Shown in pieces: positions 7,325 through 9,435 of a DNA stretch of 9,435 nucleotides. The position numbers and the translations under genes were made by a program. The notes beneath the pieces are model-generated. The model did no database searches. It saw only the letters and a program-made list of their open reading frames with translations, and had not been told where the DNA came from. The stretch covers positions 1 to 9,435 of the forward strand of contig JAUXBW010000073.1 in NCBI GenBank assembly GCA_030619185.1, written 5' to 3'. Position 1 is the first letter of the stretch. Every line of letters begins with the position of its first letter. This DNA is from Methyloprofundus sp. (GTDB lineage: Bacteria > Pseudomonadota > Gammaproteobacteria > Methylococcales > Methylomonadaceae).

Positions 7325-8316
7325 GTAAACAAGCAAATCCAACCATTATTGGTATCTTTGTGCTTGGGGCATTATGTATTGCCCTGTTAGGCATTACCGT
7401 GTTTTCCAGTGGCAAATGGTTCACTGAAAAATCAGAGTTTGTTATCTACTTTAATGAATCTGTGAATGGATTATCTAAAGGTGCTCTGGTAAAAATGCAA
7501 GGCGTACCCATCGGTAAAGTGACGGATATTCATGTGCAACTAGACCCAGAGACCAAACGTATATTAACCCCCGTTTTTATTGAAATAGATCATGAAAAAT
7601 GCAAGCTCCTGTTGCAGTTTAAAGGGGATGGTAGTGAGCAGACCATTATGCAGCAATTGATTAAAGACGGTTTGCGCATGCAGTTGCAATATACCAGTAT
7701 CGTGACCGGGAAGTTGTATGTTGAAACATTATTACGACCTGCGTCGCCCATGAGACTCACTCATTTAAACAAGGAATTTGTTGAGTTACCTGCGATCACT
7801 TCCAGCAGTCAGGAAGTACAAAAAAATGTGACTGATGTGATGAGAGAGATCCAGAGTATTAATATTAAGGAATTGTTTGCCGAGTTGCTGATTACGGTGA
7901 GAAATATTAAACAGATTACCGGGTCAGAAGATACGCGCCAGGCCATTCATGCATTATCAGTTTCTTTGACAGAGTTACAGGGTATTTTGACCAGTTTTAA
8001 TCTGCGCTCAGACTCTATCGCAAGCCATGCAGAAAAAACACTGAAATATAGCAGTAACACGATGCAAAAGCTGGATAATGCAACTGATCCTTTGTTAGAG
8101 GACGTGCGCGAAACATTAGTTAATACCAATGCTACGCTTGAACAATTTCAGTTAAGTGCTCATAGTGTCGGAGAAGCTTTTAATGCAGATGCGCAGTTAC
8201 AACAAAATGTAAATAGTACCTTGAGTGAGTTACGTCGGTCTGCGAAATCAATACGGCAACTGGCTGATTATCTGCAGCGGCACCCAGAAGCAATTTTTCA
8301 AGGGAAAAGAAATTAG
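7321..8316 (+). CDS. MCE-domain protein of lipid transporter, MlaD/PqiB-like
   Basis: This is the periplasmic substrate-binding or conduit subunit of the ABC system, anchored in the inner membrane. A short cytoplasmic N-terminus is followed by one transmembrane helix (about residues 9-28). The MCE domain covers roughly 39-140, with the characteristic ESVNGLSKGALVKMQGVPIG (46-65) followed by KVTDI. Residues about 165-315 are polar, predicted helical, with heptad-like spacing, and the end reads IRQLADYLQRHPEAIFQGK, a tail I associate with MCE proteins that work with PqiC-type lipoproteins. At 331 aa it is far longer than E. coli MlaD (183) but has a single MCE domain, unlike PqiB or LetB. By analogy with other MCE proteins the helical part could form a needle or barrel extension across the periplasm; that is inference. 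The ATG at 7321 has a weak GAAAAG 4 nt upstream. No further gene follows in the operon. Confidence 0.92.
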   Translation: MSKQANPTIIGIFVLGALCIALLGITVFSSGKWFTEKSEFVIYFNESVNGLSKGALVKMQGVPIGKVTDIHVQLDPETKRILTPVFIEIDHEKCKLLLQFKGDGSEQTIMQQLIKDGLRMQLQYTSIVTGKLYVETLLRPASPMRLTHLNKEFVELPAITSSSQEVQKNVTDVMREIQSINIKELFAELLITVRNIKQITGSEDTRQAIHALSVSLTELQGILTSFNLRSDSIASHAEKTLKYSSNTMQKLDNATDPLLEDVRETLVNTNATLEQFQLSAHSVGEAFNADAQLQQNVNSTLSELRRSAKSIRQLADYLQRHPEAIFQGKRN

Positions 8317-8355
8317 CAGTAAATCATGCCAGGAATTTTCGTCAAATAGATATTT

Positions 8356-8418
8356 TGTAGGAGCGGTCTTTAGCCGCGAAGGTGCCGATACCCTTCGCGG
8401 CTAAAGACCGCTCCTACA
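8356..8418. repeat. REP/REP inverted pair (perfect 27-bp palindrome)
   Basis: Left arm 8356-8382 and right arm 8392-8418 are perfect 27-bp reverse complements around a 9-nt spacer. Each arm has the form of a REP unit: a GTAG head, then a small hairpin GCGG-TCTTTAG-CCGC (8363-8377 on the left). GTAG-headed REPs are known substrates of REP-associated tyrosine transposases (RAYT), and two facing units make a BIME. It lies between the convergent ends of the MCE gene and gloB, and its very stable hairpin probably ends or protects transcripts from both sides, although neither side has a proper T-run. Confidence 0.92.
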
Positions 8419-8471
8419 CATTTTAGGCTCTATGTGAAATGCAGTGGGTAAACAGCTTTTTTTGCTATCAA

Positions 8472-9236
8472 TCAAAAGCGATTTTTCCTTGCCCTAATTT
8501 CGGTAAAAACTGCAAGTTCAGAAGCATTTTGCATACCCAGTGTTTTCCTTATTGCATCGCTATCAGCGCGTAAAAATGGGTTAGTGGCAATTTCTTGCTC
8601 TAAAGTTGTCGGCACGGTGGGCAGGTTATTTGCTCTTAACTGCTTGATACGTTCAATAGCGTCAAGCAAATCAGTGTTATTCGCCTCTACAGAAAGTGCA
8701 AACTGTGCATTTGCCGCTGTATATTCATGAGCGCAGTAGATTTTTGTACGCAGTGGCAAGGTAGTGAATTTTTTTAATGACTGTAGCATTTGTTCTGCAG
8801 TGCCTTCAAATAGACGACCACAACCGATGGCAAATAAAGTGTCGCCACAGAAAAGCGCATCAGCATCGGGGATATAAAATGCAATATGCCCTGTCGTATG
8901 GCCAGGACACTCTATCACTTGAATGTTGTAGGCGCCTAATTTTAATCTATCACCTTCGGCTACGCCTTGGTCAATTCCGGGGATACGTTGCCGATCATTT
9001 TCCGCAGCTATTATTTGGCAAGCTGTTTTGTTTTTTAATGCGAGATTTGCACCCGTATGATCAGCATGGTGGTGGGTGTTAAATATATAATTGAGTTGCC
9101 AGTTGTTTTGCCTGAGTCTCTCCAGAACTGGCTCGGCAACAGCAGGATCTACTACTGCTGTTGCACCCGAATCAGGGTCATGGATAAGATAAATATAATT
9201 ATCGTTGAGGACTGGGATTTGTTGTATATCTAGCAT
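8472..9236 (-). CDS. gloB: hydroxyacylglutathione hydrolase (glyoxalase II)
   Basis: This binuclear-metal hydrolase of the metallo-beta-lactamase fold cleaves S-lactoylglutathione to D-lactate and glutathione, the second step of methylglyoxal detoxification in the cytoplasm. From the ATG at 9236 it is 254 aa (E. coli GloB 251). Counted from this start, the metal motif THHHADH is at 54-60, followed by H113 (in CPGHTTGH), D132 (in FCGDTLF) and H170 (in CAHEYT). The glyoxalase II C-terminal domain is present, with NPFLR near 219-223 and the terminal ARKNRF that resembles the KKDRF end of E. coli GloB. A GTG three codons upstream (9245) keeps the frame open; the ATG is preferred because MLDIQQIPVLNDNYIYL aligns with the family N-terminus and a weak GAG lies 8 nt before it. 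The gene stands alone, convergent with the MCE operon. Confidence 0.97.
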   Translation of the reverse strand: MLDIQQIPVLNDNYIYLIHDPDSGATAVVDPAVAEPVLERLRQNNWQLNYIFNTHHHADHTGANLALKNKTACQIIAAENDRQRIPGIDQGVAEGDRLKLGAYNIQVIECPGHTTGHIAFYIPDADALFCGDTLFAIGCGRLFEGTAEQMLQSLKKFTTLPLRTKIYCAHEYTAANAQFALSVEANNTDLLDAIERIKQLRANNLPTVPTTLEQEIATNPFLRADSDAIRKTLGMQNASELAVFTEIRARKNRF

Positions 9237-9267
9237 AAGGAGCACTCAAAATAGAGGAGGGAGCGTA

Positions 9268-9399
9268 TTGGTCAATGGCATTCACTTAAGGAAGGCTTTA
9301 AAATTCAATGGCTTGCCCTTATTTGACATAATCATGTTTTTATGCATTGTCATTTTTGCCGGCAAATTTTACGGAAATTATCAAAATGCACACTTATGA
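9268..9399 (+). CDS. possible 43-aa single-helix membrane protein (hypothetical)
   Basis: I do not recognise this product. A near-ideal Shine-Dalgarno AGGAGG (9255-9260) lies 7 nt before a TTG that opens 43 codons ending in TGA at 9397-9399. The predicted peptide has a basic N-terminal part (R8, K9, K12), then a hydrophobic stretch at about residues 16-32 (GLPLFDIIMFLCIVIFAGK), then a short polar tail ending NYQNAHL. That is the layout of a small inner-membrane protein. It diverges from gloB, whose start is only 31 bp away. The frame also extends back to an ATG at 9205 inside gloB, but that start lacks a comparable ribosome site. No promoter was identified. It may be chance, and coding is unproven. 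Confidence 0.35.
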   Translation: MVNGIHLRKALKFNGLPLFDIIMFLCIVIFAGKFYGNYQNAHL

Positions 9400-9435
9400 T
9401 GCTTTGTCAAGTACTCGCAAGTCATTGAAATTAAA

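Noticed and set aside
9237..9245. GTG start of gloB three codons upstream
   Set aside because: The ATG at 9236 fits the family N-terminus better, and the GTG has no better ribosome site.
9405..9410. TTGACA on the minus strand as a gloB -35
   Set aside because: The nearest good -10 (GATAAT) is 22 bp away, too far for a sigma-70 promoter, so no promoter was called.

Overview
The window looks like chromosomal DNA of a gammaproteobacterium of moderate to low GC. The evidence is the gene order pepA-holC-valS on the minus strand, which is the classical gammaproteobacterial cluster, together with a proteobacterial GloB, an MCE-type lipid ABC transporter, and two kinds of small palindromic intergenic repeat common in this class. 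The repeat styles recall genera such as Beggiatoa, Thiothrix and Methylobacter, but that is from memory and the genus is not established here.

Layout. Positions 1-197 hold no supported gene. A minus-strand block follows: leucyl aminopeptidase pepA (5138 to 3651), DNA polymerase III chi subunit holC (3579 to 3145) and valyl-tRNA synthetase valS (3008 to 198). Both gaps inside this block carry copies of one GC-rich multi-hairpin repeat, in opposite orientations, so holC is bracketed by an inverted pair. A 275-bp AT-rich divergent control region (5139-5413) has a good -10 for pepA, a likely promoter for the plus-strand operon, a short operator-like dyad and a long imperfect inverted repeat.

The plus-strand operon (5414-8316) encodes an MCE-family transporter: a permease fused to an N-terminal STAS domain (MlaB+MlaE in one chain), its ATPase (MlaF-like), and an MCE-domain protein with one N-terminal membrane anchor and a long helical C-terminus (MlaD/PqiB-like). 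Together they probably move phospholipid or another hydrophobic substrate between the inner membrane and the outer envelope. No MlaC-like or PqiC-like gene follows; the operon ends at a perfect 27-bp REP/REP palindrome. Converging on this is gloB (9236 to 8472), the glyoxalase II of methylglyoxal detoxification. At the right edge a possible 43-codon membrane mini-protein, with a near-ideal Shine-Dalgarno and a TTG start, diverges from gloB.

Most of the window is ordinary core genome. The points worth a second look are the repeat pair around holC, the reduced gene set and fused/extended proteins of the transporter, the structured divergent region, a 10-codon mini-ORF linking mlaF and mlaD, and the small ORF at the right edge. 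I saw no clear sign of a wholly new system, and no tRNA, rRNA, CRISPR array or complete insertion sequence.
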